In this document: positions 25,102 to 31,721 of the stretch, one piece after another
Layout of the letters: every line of letters starts with the position of its first letter
How positions within the stretch are numbered: the stretch's first letter is position 1
Assembly: GCA_003524085.1 (NCBI GenBank)
Contig: DOEC01000015.1
Location: 1-33,866 of the forward strand
DNA length: 33,866 bases
Direction: 5' to 3'
DNA from: Bacillota bacterium
Lineage (GTDB): Bacteria > Bacillota_I > Bacilli_A > RF39 > UBA660
Program-made: the position numbers and the translations under genes
Notes under the pieces: model-generated
Told to the model about the DNA's origin: nothing
Seen by the model: only the letters and a program-made list of their open reading frames with translations
Database searches by the model: none

Positions 25102-26160
25102 TTACTCATTAATTTGTTTGTTTATATCATCTAAAGTTTTAACTTGTATATTATACTTAGTAAGCTTACTAGCTAACTTAATATTTATTCCTTGTTTTCC
25201 TATAGCTAAACTTAAATTTTCTTTATCAGTTATAGCAAGTGCTTCTTTTTTCTTTTCGTCCATTATACTTACATTTAAATTTTTAGCTGGGCTTAATGCA
25301 TTTGCAATATAAATTTCTGGGTCTTCACTATATAAAACTAAGTCTATTTTTTCTCCATTTAAAGTTTTAATAATTGAAGCAATACGTCTACCTTTTTCTC
25401 CAATACAACTTCCAATAGCGTCAACGTTTGCACTTGTACTTGATACAGCAACTTTACTTCTTACACCTGCTTCACGAGCAACACCATGCATAAGTAATAG
25501 ACCATCTTTAAATTCTGGTATTTCACTTTCAAATAATCTTTTTACAAAACCATAGTGTTTTCTACTTAATCTAATGCTTGGTCCTTTACTAGTCTCTTCA
25601 ACTTTAGTAACGTAAACTTTAACACTATCTCCCATATTTAGTTTTTCTCCTGGGATTAATTCGTTTTTAGGTAATATTCCTCTTGCTTTTCCAAGGTCTA
25701 CATAATAGTTTCTTGAGTCTTCCATGGCTAAAAAACCTATCATCAATTCGTCTGTTTTATCTCTAAACTCGTCCATTACTTGTTTTCTTTCAGCTTCACG
25801 TATTTTTTGTAAAACAACTTGTTTTGCAACACTTATTGCAACACGTCCGAAGTCTTCAGTTTCAACTTCAGTTTCGTATACATCTCCAACTTGAGCACCC
25901 TCGTGTTCTTCTTGCGCTTCTTCTAATGTATACTCTGCATCTGGATTTTCTAATTCTCCATCAACAACAGTCATTCTTTTAAATACTCTAATCATTCCAT
26001 TATCAGTATTAATTTCACATCTAATATCAGCGTCTTCTCCAGTATTCTTTTTATATGCTGCAGTAAACGCATTAGTCATTGCTTCCTTTATTAATTCTGG
26101 GTCTAAACCTTTTTCTTTAACTAAATAGTCAAACGCATTTTTAAATTCTTGATTATTCAT
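25102..26160 (-). CDS. nusA: Transcription termination/antitermination factor NusA
   Basis: A protein of 352 residues. N-terminal RNA-polymerase-binding domain (EFKNAFDYLVKEKGLDPELIKEAMTNAFTAAYKK), S1 domain (LIGFLAMEDSRNYYVDLGKARGILPKNELIPGE), then two KH domains (VAREAGVRSKVAVSS, GSCIGEKGRRIASIIKTLNGEKIDLVLYS, LAIGKQGINIKLASKLTKYNIQVKT). It has the Bacillota length, without the acidic C-terminal repeats of enterobacteria. It overlaps the rimP end by eight bases. Confidence 0.97.
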   Translation of the reverse strand: MNNQEFKNAFDYLVKEKGLDPELIKEAMTNAFTAAYKKNTGEDADIRCEINTDNGMIRVFKRMTVVDGELENPDAEYTLEEAQEEHEGAQVGDVYETEVETEDFGRVAISVAKQVVLQKIREAERKQVMDEFRDKTDELMIGFLAMEDSRNYYVDLGKARGILPKNELIPGEKLNMGDSVKVYVTKVEETSKGPSIRLSRKHYGFVKRLFESEIPEFKDGLLLMHGVAREAGVRSKVAVSSTSANVDAIGSCIGEKGRRIASIIKTLNGEKIDLVLYSEDPEIYIANALSPAKNLNVSIMDEKKKEALAITDKENLSLAIGKQGINIKLASKLTKYNIQVKTLDDINKQINE

Positions 26161-26401
26161 TATCTTCTCCTTTACTACATATGTCTAGAACATATTCTTC
26201 ATTAATTAAATCTAACTTGTCAATTACAGGGTTAACAATATTAGATACCATAGTACATAAATCAGTATCAACTTCTTTATCACTATCAATTTTAATAAAT
26301 AATGTATCTACTCCATCTTCTTTCTCAAAAGAAATATCATAAATTTTTACTCCTACTTCACTTAAAAGTGGAGTTAATTCTTCCATAAGTTTTTCTTTCA
26401 T
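26153..26401 (-). CDS. rimP: Ribosome maturation factor RimP, N-terminal domain only
   Basis: A protein of 82 residues, about half the usual 150. It covers the N-terminal alpha/beta domain (LSEVGVKIYDISFEKEDGVDTLFIKID, LCTMVSNIVNPVIDKLD) and stops at YVLDICSKGEDNE, where full-length RimP continues 'LEVSSPGLDRPL' into the C-terminal SH3-like domain. The nusA start overlaps the stop, so there is no room for the second domain and no frameshift tail. AAGGAGG precedes the ATG. Its place at the head of the nusA operon supports the identity. RimP helps 30S assembly; whether the short form works is unknown. Confidence 0.82.
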   Translation of the reverse strand: MKEKLMEELTPLLSEVGVKIYDISFEKEDGVDTLFIKIDSDKEVDTDLCTMVSNIVNPVIDKLDLINEEYVLDICSKGEDNE

Positions 26402-26426
26402 ACATCCTCCTTATACATAAATTAAA

Positions 26427-26448
26427 GAGTGGCTCGTTTCTGCCACTC
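26427..26448 (-). promoter_or_regulatory. Leader hairpin of the rimP-nusA operon
   Basis: GAGTGGC pairs with GCCACTC (7 bp) around an 8-base loop, in the short untranslated leader between promoter and rimP. It is followed by TTTAATTT, a weak T tract, so it could be an attenuator or a stabilising element. rimP leaders with attenuators are described in Bacillales. Confidence 0.5.
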
Positions 26449-26463
26449 CTTTCAAGTAATTTA

Positions 26464-26492
26464 ATTATACTATAGTTTTCCCTTAAATACAA
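26464..26492 (-). promoter_or_regulatory. Promoter of the rimP-nusA-ylxR-infB-rbfA operon
   Basis: TTGTAT (26487-26492), 17-bp spacer, TATAAT (26464-26469). The -35 region sits within the inverted repeat CCCTT...AAGGG (26480-26495). Confidence 0.8.
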
Positions 26493-26515
26493 GGGCAAAT
26501 TTGAAAGTTCGTGGC

Positions 26516-27379
26516 TCACTTTAATATTTTTATAATTCTTTTAATTAATTCATTTATAAAAATGCTCTCTTCTATCTTATTTATATAGCTATATTTTTTA
26601 CCAACATCTTTTAATGACATTCCACTTGCGTACACTTCTTTTCTGTCAAGTATGATATACCTATCGTGAAATGGATTATCAGTAACAAACTGAGTATTAT
26701 CATACTGACTTTCATATTTCTTAATTAATTCATTATTCATATTATTTGATATGACTATTATTTTTTTATCTACTTCTCTTAAAATATCCAATAGTTCTTT
26801 ATTCACATAATTATCCACTATAATTATTTCGTCATTAGCTTCATTAAATATATCTAACATCACGCTATAAGCGTCATATATTTTTCCTTCATAAATAATC
26901 GTATTTCTTTTACTTGAGAACTTATTAAATTGTTCTTCTAGCTTTAATATTCTCTCTTCATGATTAACTAACATATTACTGCCAGTTACATCAGATAAAT
27001 ATCTTCTCATATACACAAATGCATCTATTATTCTCATACTAACCGCGTCAGCAACAGGAGTTTTTAAAACTGTCGCCAACATTGCAACACCTTGTTCTGT
27101 AAATACAAACGGCATTTTTCTAACCCCACCATAGTTATTCAAACTTGAAGTTCCATTTTGGAACTTCAAGTTTCTGTACTCAGTTTCAGTTAATTGAAAG
27201 CAATACCTTTCTGGAAACTTAGTTATATTTCTTTTCACTGCTTGATTAATAACTTTTGTACCATTTTTACATTCATACAATTTCGCTAAGTCTGAATCTA
27301 ACATTACTTGTTTTCCTCTGATTTCATAAATTAAGTTTTCTATTTTTTCATTTTCTTTTAAAATTATACTATTTTCCAT
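26516..27379 (-). CDS. ORF6N-domain protein with a PLD-like C-terminal domain
   Basis: A protein of 287 residues. ORF6N DNA-binding domain about 5-125: YEIRGKQVMLDSDLAKLYECKN, VINQAVKRNITKFPERYCFQLT, then NLKFQNGTSS (70-79), GGVRKMPFVFTEQGVAMLATVLKT. A linker coiled coil (NHEERILKLEEQFNKF) leads to a domain ending FHDRYIILDRKEVYASGMSLKDVGKK, the H-D-R / SLKDxGKK pattern of the PLD-like tail found in many ORF6N proteins. ORF6N proteins occur in phages and as accessory genes in gut bacteria. I chose the ATG at 27379 (GGAGG eight bases upstream). Codons 70-80 are a perfect inverted repeat (27142-27172), the same element as the four palindromes upstream. Confidence 0.85.
   Translation of the reverse strand: MENSIILKENEKIENLIYEIRGKQVMLDSDLAKLYECKNGTKVINQAVKRNITKFPERYCFQLTETEYRNLKFQNGTSSLNNYGGVRKMPFVFTEQGVAMLATVLKTPVADAVSMRIIDAFVYMRRYLSDVTGSNMLVNHEERILKLEEQFNKFSSKRNTIIYEGKIYDAYSVMLDIFNEANDEIIIVDNYVNKELLDILREVDKKIIVISNNMNNELIKKYESQYDNTQFVTDNPFHDRYIILDRKEVYASGMSLKDVGKKYSYINKIEESIFINELIKRIIKILK
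27142..27172. repeat. 31-bp palindrome, copy 0, inside the ORF6N gene
   Basis: 13-bp perfect arms, AACTTGAAGTTCC and GGAACTTCAAGTT, around ATTTT (plus strand); 14-bp arms if the flanking A/T is counted. The gene's codon 70 begins exactly at its right end (27172), and the minus strand reads NLKFQNGTSS. Confidence 0.97.
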
Positions 27380-27423
27380 TATCAAAACCTCCTTTTCTTT
27401 ATTTATTTTGTAACTACACTTTC

Positions 27424-27452
27424 ATTTTAACAGATACACATTCGTTTGTCAA
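27424..27452 (-). promoter_or_regulatory. Strong promoter of the ORF6N gene
   Basis: TTGACA (27447-27452), 17-bp spacer, TAAAAT (27424-27429). Leader of about 38 bases before the ATG at 27379. The nearest palindrome ends 50 bp upstream of the -35. Confidence 0.85.
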
Positions 27453-27501
27453 CTAATTGTTTGCTTTTTTTAATAAAAATAATTAATTTTTTTATTATGC
27501 A

Positions 27502-27532
27502 AACTTGAAGTTCCAAATTGGAACTTCAAGTT
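27502..27532. repeat. 31-bp palindrome, copy 1
   Basis: Arms AACTTGAAGTTCC and GGAACTTCAAGTT, centre AAATT. Exactly 360 bp from copy 0. Minus strand in the gene's frame reads NLKFQFGTSS; plus strand NLKFQIGTSS. Confidence 0.97.
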
Positions 27533-27621
27533 CAAACTTTTTTTAATTTAAAAATTTCTTTAAAACCCACAATTTCATTTAGTATTTTTAGTTTTTTTGC
27601 TTTATTAATAATGTTTTACCA

Positions 27622-27652
27622 AACTTGAAGTCACAAATTGTGACTTCAAGTT
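27622..27652. repeat. 31-bp palindrome, copy 2
   Basis: Arms AACTTGAAGTCAC and GTGACTTCAAGTT, centre AAATT; 120 bp from copy 1. Minus strand reads NLKSQFVTSS; plus strand NLKSQIVTSS. Confidence 0.97.
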
Positions 27653-27742
27653 TAAACCATTCCAGTTTAAAAATTCTTTAAAAGCCTTCAGTTTTACGCG
27701 CTTTTTCTAATAATTGTCAGATTTGTATCTTAGCATTATTAT

Positions 27743-27773
27743 AACTTGAAGTCCCAAATTGGGACTTCAAGTT
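27743..27773. repeat. 31-bp palindrome, copy 3
   Basis: Arms AACTTGAAGTCCC and GGGACTTCAAGTT, centre AAATT; 121 bp from copy 2. Minus strand reads NLKSQFGTSS; plus strand NLKSQIGTSS. Confidence 0.97.
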
Positions 27774-27854
27774 TTGAATATGGTTTACATAATTCATAAC
27801 TAGTTCTTTGACATTTACACTATAAATTATAATTCAACTTTTCCTCAAATATAA

Positions 27855-27885
27855 AACTTGAAGTTTCAAATTGAAACTTCAAGTT
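27855..27885. repeat. 31-bp palindrome, copy 4
   Basis: Arms AACTTGAAGTTTC and GAAACTTCAAGTT, centre AAATT; 112 bp from copy 3. Minus strand reads NLKFQFETSS; plus strand NLKFQIETSS. Confidence 0.97.
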
Positions 27886-27947
27886 ACTTTAATCAATAAG
27901 TCTTTAATTTAAACTTAAAACAGCATTTCATTACATATTTAATAATT

Positions 27948-29018
27948 TTATTTTACAATATCTCTTACTTTTCTAGCATATATCTTTTTAGTATTAGGAA
28001 TATTTTCTCTCAAATATCTATGTAAACTTCTTATTGTATCAAATTCAGAATAACCTTCTTGTTTTCTTACTCTTACAAGTGCCTTTAATATTACCTCCTG
28101 ATTTCTAAAATTCTTAGCCATCTCAACCATTTCATTTCTGTTTAATCTAGCATCAAACATTTCATCAAAAGTATTAGTAAGGTTGTACTTATTCTTTTTA
28201 CTATTTAGTTTCATATAAGATTTAACTTTAGAAAAAAATTCACTATCTAAAAAATTATAATATTCACGATTTACTTGTTTCACATTTAATAAAAAATAGT
28301 TATAATTATTTTCACTTTTTATAAAAATATTATTATCTACCAAATTTGAGTCAAATGTTGCGTCCAATACAAACAGTCCTTTAAAATTATATTTATTATC
28401 ATCTATAATAACGACACTTCTAGCGTGACCATCGTCTTTTTCAGTACGTCCATAAATTCCTTCACATCTAACAATTAAGTCTTTGTTATTTTTATCAAGT
28501 ATCATAGAAAGTAAAGTAGAAAAACCAGCACAGGCAATATAACCGGTATCTATGTAATATTTAATATTTCCACCATATACTTTGTCAACGTCTTCAAAGT
28601 TATAAACAATGCTCTTCACAATATCATAAGCCATTAGTAATCTTTCAAGTGCAGACATATCCTTGCTTATAAACGATTTATAATAATTAACTAAATTTTG
28701 AACTTCAGTTAAGTCTTCATAGTCATATATACTAAATATTCCATCAGCAGCATAAAACAAAAAACTGATGTCCTCTTTTGGAATGCCTTGGTATAATTTA
28801 TCTATCTTTTTCTTATTGGGAGTTTTATTGTCAGCTATACGCACTTTAGTATTTAACCCATTTAATTTTAAATATCTGTATAACTTTTTAGATAACTTGC
28901 ATTCACTATAAGAAGCACTTACTATAAAATATTCTCCTTCTTTATAAATACACGCGTCTGCTATTACGATTTCTTCAAAATCTTTATCTTTTAAAATATT
29001 AATCAAATACTTTCCCAT
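27948..29018 (-). CDS. Transglutaminase-like domain protein, cytoplasmic
   Basis: A protein of 356 residues without a signal peptide or membrane helix. The middle carries a plausible Cys-His-Asp triad of the transglutaminase/papain-like fold: GYIACAGFSTLLSMILD (Cys), DDGHARSVVIID (His) and LFVLDATFDS (Asp). The helix before the Cys (LMAYDIVKSIVYNFEDVD) fits the family as well. The N-terminal 100 and C-terminal 110 residues are not recognised; the latter is basic (NTKKIYARKVRDIVK). Many such domains are proteases or peptide-processing enzymes; the substrate is unknown. GGGTGG precedes the ATG. It has its own promoter, and no clear terminator follows before the palindromes. Confidence 0.72.
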   Translation of the reverse strand: MGKYLINILKDKDFEEIVIADACIYKEGEYFIVSASYSECKLSKKLYRYLKLNGLNTKVRIADNKTPNKKKIDKLYQGIPKEDISFLFYAADGIFSIYDYEDLTEVQNLVNYYKSFISKDMSALERLLMAYDIVKSIVYNFEDVDKVYGGNIKYYIDTGYIACAGFSTLLSMILDKNNKDLIVRCEGIYGRTEKDDGHARSVVIIDDNKYNFKGLFVLDATFDSNLVDNNIFIKSENNYNYFLLNVKQVNREYYNFLDSEFFSKVKSYMKLNSKKNKYNLTNTFDEMFDARLNRNEMVEMAKNFRNQEVILKALVRVRKQEGYSEFDTIRSLHRYLRENIPNTKKIYARKVRDIVK

Positions 29019-29039
29019 AAAACCACCCGAGTAATAAAT

Positions 29040-29068
29040 ATTGTAGCAAAAAGAAAAGCCTTTTACAA
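29040..29068 (-). promoter_or_regulatory. Promoter of the transglutaminase-like gene, inside the mtaB terminator
   Basis: TTGTAA (29063-29068), 17-bp spacer, TACAAT (29040-29045). The -35 is formed by the loop and arm of the mtaB terminator hairpin. Confidence 0.65.
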
Positions 29069-29073
29069 GACTT
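29051..29073 (-). terminator. Terminator of rsmE-mtaB
   Basis: AAGTCTT, loop GTAA, AAGGCTT (7 bp with one G-U), then TTCTTTTT on the minus strand. It overlaps the mtaB stop codon. Confidence 0.7.
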
Positions 29074-30328
29074 ATCTAACTATATTTTCTTCACTAAGTT
29101 TTATATTATATATTTCATTATGTTTGTAGTTACCACTTACTTTAACTCTTATAAAGTTTGCAGTATGTCCATAAAAGTACCCGTCTTTCTCTTCTTCAAT
29201 TAATACTGGTAATACCCTGCCATAGAACTTAGAATTAAAACTATTTTCTAACTCATCACTTAACATAAGTAAATCTTTTACTCTTTCTTTTTTAACATTA
29301 CCATCTACCTTATTAGGCATCTTACTTGCAACTGTATTGTATCTGTCGCTATATGGAAAAACATGTACTTTAGTAAAACCTATTTTCTTTATAGTTTCCA
29401 TACTTTCTAAATGCTCCATATCAGTTTCCCCTGGGAAACCAGTAATCACATCAGTTGTAATACTAACGTCTTTCTTGATACTCTTTATATATTCTATCCT
29501 ATTTATAAAATATTCCTTATCATACTTTCTATTCATTTCTTTTAAAATATGATTACTTCCACTTTGTAAAGGAATGTGTAAATGTGGCACAAGTACGTCA
29601 CTTTTACTAAATATGTCAAGTACACCATCTGTTAACTCATTTATCTCAATAGAAGATATTCTAAGTCTAAGTAGTCCACTAATATTAACTAAATCTCTAA
29701 GTAAATGTTCAAAGTTATACTCCCCATCTACGTAATGTCCAGTATGTATTCCAGTTAACACAACTTCTTTATAACCCTTATTAACTAAATTAGTCACTTC
29801 TTCTATTACCATTTCATGACTCTTACTTCTAACTTTACCCCTTACATAGGGAATAATACAGTAAGTACAGAAGTTCTCACACCCATCTTCAATTTTAACA
29901 AACGCACGTGTTCTTCCTTCCATACTATCTAGTTCCATATTTTCAAATTCTACTTCATCCATGTTATAAAATTTAGTAGTCTTACGTTTATTCTTGATGT
30001 AGTCTTCTACATACTCAACTATTTTACTTTTATCTTTATTTCCTATAATAATATCTGCATCTATCTCGTCTAACCTACCAGAATTAAAAGCGTTTTGACT
30101 AAAACAACCACACACCACTATTATTGCATTCTTATTATCTCTTCTTGTAGCATTTATAATTTGTCTAGATTTTCTATCACTCATATTTGTTACTGTGCAA
30201 GTATTAATTACGTACACCTCTGCATTATCTTTAGAATAAACATAACCTTTTCTAATGAAAAGGTTATGGATTAATTCACTTTCATATGTATTAACTTTGC
30301 AACCAAGTGTCTTAATACAAAATGTCAT
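29072..30328 (-). CDS. mtaB: tRNA N6-threonylcarbamoyladenosine methylthiotransferase
   Basis: A protein of 418 residues. A radical-SAM enzyme that adds a methylthio group to t6A37 of ANN-decoding tRNAs. N-terminal UPF0004 domain with three cluster cysteines (KTLGCKVNTYES, INTCTVTN, VVCGCFSQ), the radical-SAM triad CENFCTYC, then TGIHTGHY and HIPLQSGSNHILKEMNRKY, and a C-terminal TRAM domain. GLGCKVN-type start and lack of the MiaB spacing pattern favour MtaB over MiaB. It shares ATGA with the upstream gene's stop. Confidence 0.95.
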   Translation of the reverse strand: MTFCIKTLGCKVNTYESELIHNLFIRKGYVYSKDNAEVYVINTCTVTNMSDRKSRQIINATRRDNKNAIIVVCGCFSQNAFNSGRLDEIDADIIIGNKDKSKIVEYVEDYIKNKRKTTKFYNMDEVEFENMELDSMEGRTRAFVKIEDGCENFCTYCIIPYVRGKVRSKSHEMVIEEVTNLVNKGYKEVVLTGIHTGHYVDGEYNFEHLLRDLVNISGLLRLRISSIEINELTDGVLDIFSKSDVLVPHLHIPLQSGSNHILKEMNRKYDKEYFINRIEYIKSIKKDVSITTDVITGFPGETDMEHLESMETIKKIGFTKVHVFPYSDRYNTVASKMPNKVDGNVKKERVKDLLMLSDELENSFNSKFYGRVLPVLIEEEKDGYFYGHTANFIRVKVSGNYKHNEIYNIKLSEENIVR

Positions 30329-30948
30329 TGTAAACTCCCCCTAAACTCCTTTAAAGCACTTAAAAATGCTTCTTCTTTATAATATGGAGTATTATTTTCT
30401 TCACTTGCTATCTCTATTTTAGAAGTATCAACTTTTCCAACTTTAATACCGCCTAAGTTTTCTGTACTCTCATAAGTTACTGTATTAGTTGATGCTCTTT
30501 TAAGTAGTTCTTCATAACTAATGATAGCTTTATTTTCTTGTTCAGCCTCATATTCATCTATTTGTTCTAAATGACGGTCAAACTCTCCAGTTTCTTTCAT
30601 ATTGCTAATTCTATTGTCTAACTCATCAGCACTAATAATAGCCATTTCTTCTTGGTCACTTTCATAATTCTTAATAGAGCTTTCTATAGTATTATTTTCA
30701 AAATCAAACTTCTTTTGGTCTACCTTTTTAGAACTCTCAATATTTCTATCAATTGGAATATACTTTTCTACAAAGTTATCGTCTTCATCCTCTTCATCAT
30801 CTTCTTCATAAGAATATTTATCACTCATTTGAAGTTTAATCAAATAAGCAATAATACACGTAACAACTATCATCATTACTATCAAGAATATCAAAAAGAA
30901 GTCTCCTTTAACTAATAACTCTATAAAATTATCTATTCCATTTTTCAT
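30325..30948 (-). CDS. Single-pass membrane protein with a long acidic tail
   Basis: A protein of 207 residues. One membrane helix at about 16-38 (DFFLIFLIVMMIVVTCIIAYLI) followed by KLQMSDK and a strongly acidic tract (EEDDEEDEDD). The rest is charged and probably disordered, with a repeated phrase: 'QEEMAIISADELDNRI' and 'QENKAIISYEELLKRA', about 45 residues apart. It lies between rsmE (three-base gap) and mtaB (four-base overlap), so it is co-transcribed with two RNA-modification genes. No family recognised; same plan as the protein at 10720. Confidence 0.7.
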   Translation of the reverse strand: MKNGIDNFIELLVKGDFFLIFLIVMMIVVTCIIAYLIKLQMSDKYSYEEDDEEDEDDNFVEKYIPIDRNIESSKKVDQKKFDFENNTIESSIKNYESDQEEMAIISADELDNRISNMKETGEFDRHLEQIDEYEAEQENKAIISYEELLKRASTNTVTYESTENLGGIKVGKVDTSKIEIASEENNTPYYKEEAFLSALKEFRGSLQ

Positions 30949-30951
30949 AAC

Positions 30952-31656
30952 TCATTCACCCTTTACATAGTTTATTATTGAACACACCACGATTAGTACA
31001 GTTTCTGTTCTAAGCACATTACTACCTAATGAAGTCTTTATGAAACCTTTATTTACAAGTACACTTTCTTCTTTACTTGTAAGTCCTCCTTCAGGTCCAA
31101 ATGCTATACTAATTGTATCACAAATAGTCTTATCATTTAACACCTCTTTTATTCTTTTTACATTATCTTTGTCAAGTGAACACACTATATTTACACCATC
31201 TATCTTATCAATAGTGTCAACCTTAATAATATCAGACACTTCAGTAATCTTCACCCTTCTAGCTTGCTCACTTGCTTCCTTGGCTATTTTATTATACCTT
31301 TCTAACTTCTTACTAACTTTATCTTTATTAATCACAAATTTGCATCTTTCGTACTGTACAGGCACAAATTTAGTAACACCCATCTCTGTTCCTTTTTCAA
31401 TTATAAAAGACATCTTTTCGTCACTCAACACTGGCATATAGACTATTACTTTTGTTTCATCACTTTCCTTATACACACTTTTAATAGTCACGCTTTTTAA
31501 GTCCTCGTTCATCAAGCACATATAAAGAATGCCACCATACCCTACAATAACACTGTCATGACTTTTAATTCTCATAACGTTTTTAATGTGATGAAAGTCA
31601 CAACTATCTAAATACAAAATATCATTTTCTCTTTTTTTACTAAAATACTGTTGCAT
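30952..31656 (-). CDS. rsmE: 16S rRNA m3U1498 methyltransferase
   Basis: A protein of 234 residues. It methylates U1498 of 16S rRNA on the assembled 30S subunit. SPOUT fold: an N-terminal PUA-like part (MQQYFSKKRENDILYLDSCDFHHIKNVMRIKSHDSV) and the knotted C-terminus with FIIEKGTEMGVTKFVPVQYERC, KEASEQARRVKITEV, IAFGPEGGLTSKEE and LGSNVLRTETVLIVVCSI. The ATG at 31656 fits the family start (MQRYF-type), yet no Shine-Dalgarno site precedes it and the -10 box ends six bases upstream, so the mRNA is probably leaderless. Confidence 0.96.
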   Translation of the reverse strand: MQQYFSKKRENDILYLDSCDFHHIKNVMRIKSHDSVIVGYGGILYMCLMNEDLKSVTIKSVYKESDETKVIVYMPVLSDEKMSFIIEKGTEMGVTKFVPVQYERCKFVINKDKVSKKLERYNKIAKEASEQARRVKITEVSDIIKVDTIDKIDGVNIVCSLDKDNVKRIKEVLNDKTICDTISIAFGPEGGLTSKEESVLVNKGFIKTSLGSNVLRTETVLIVVCSIINYVKGE

Positions 31657-31662
31657 GACTAA

Positions 31663-31691
31663 ATTATAACATGTTTACTAACTTAAGTAAA
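31663..31691 (-). promoter_or_regulatory. Promoter giving a leaderless rsmE transcript
   Basis: TTTACT (31686-31691), 17-bp spacer, TATAAT (31663-31668) with TG one base before it. Only six bases (TTAGTC) separate the -10 from the rsmE ATG, so transcription should begin at or next to the start codon. Confidence 0.75.
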
Positions 31692-31721
31692 GTTTTAAAT
31701 TAATTTAGAATATACTTAAGT
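31681..31721. repeat. Pair of ACTTAAGT palindromes between divergent rsmE and flippase genes
   Basis: ACTTAAGT at 31681-31688 and again at 31714-31721, 33 bp apart (about three helical turns). The first overlaps the rsmE -35, the second lies directly before the flippase ATG. They could be operator half-sites for one dimeric regulator. Confidence 0.5.

Larger units (their letters stand above)
27380..27947. other. Gene-free stretch of 568 bp with a promoter and four palindromes
   Basis: No ORF with a ribosome binding site. It holds the ORF6N promoter (27424-27452) and four 31-bp palindromes starting at 27502, 27622, 27743 and 27855. A second shared block, TTTAAAAATT(T)CTTTAAAA followed by C/G and CC, lies 14-15 bp to the right of copies 1 and 2 (27547 and 27666). 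A plus-strand promoter-like pair, TTGTCA (27714-27719), 17 bp, TATTAT (27737-27742), ends exactly where copy 3 begins. The remainder is AT-rich and featureless. Confidence 0.7.

Noticed and set aside
27653..27720. Remnant of a duplicated ORF6N gene around palindrome 2
   Set aside because: Read in frame, the flanks give a weak likeness (RVKLKAFKEFLNWNGLNLK) but with no gap-free match to the real gene, and copies 1, 3 and 4 have unrelated flanks with early stops. It stays only as an alternative idea.
27714..27742. Plus-strand promoter ending at palindrome 3
   Set aside because: TTGTCA-17-TATTAT fits, but it leads into no ORF and such AT-rich DNA gives chance matches; mentioned only in the entry for the gene-free stretch.
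27502..27885. CRISPR array
   Set aside because: Four repeats at regular steps suggested it, but the repeats are perfect palindromes with varying arms, the spacers are 81-90 bp and AT-rich, and there are no cas genes.
27502..27885. Rho-independent terminators
   Set aside because: The palindromes form strong hairpins but are not followed by T runs on either strand, and four in a row would be redundant.
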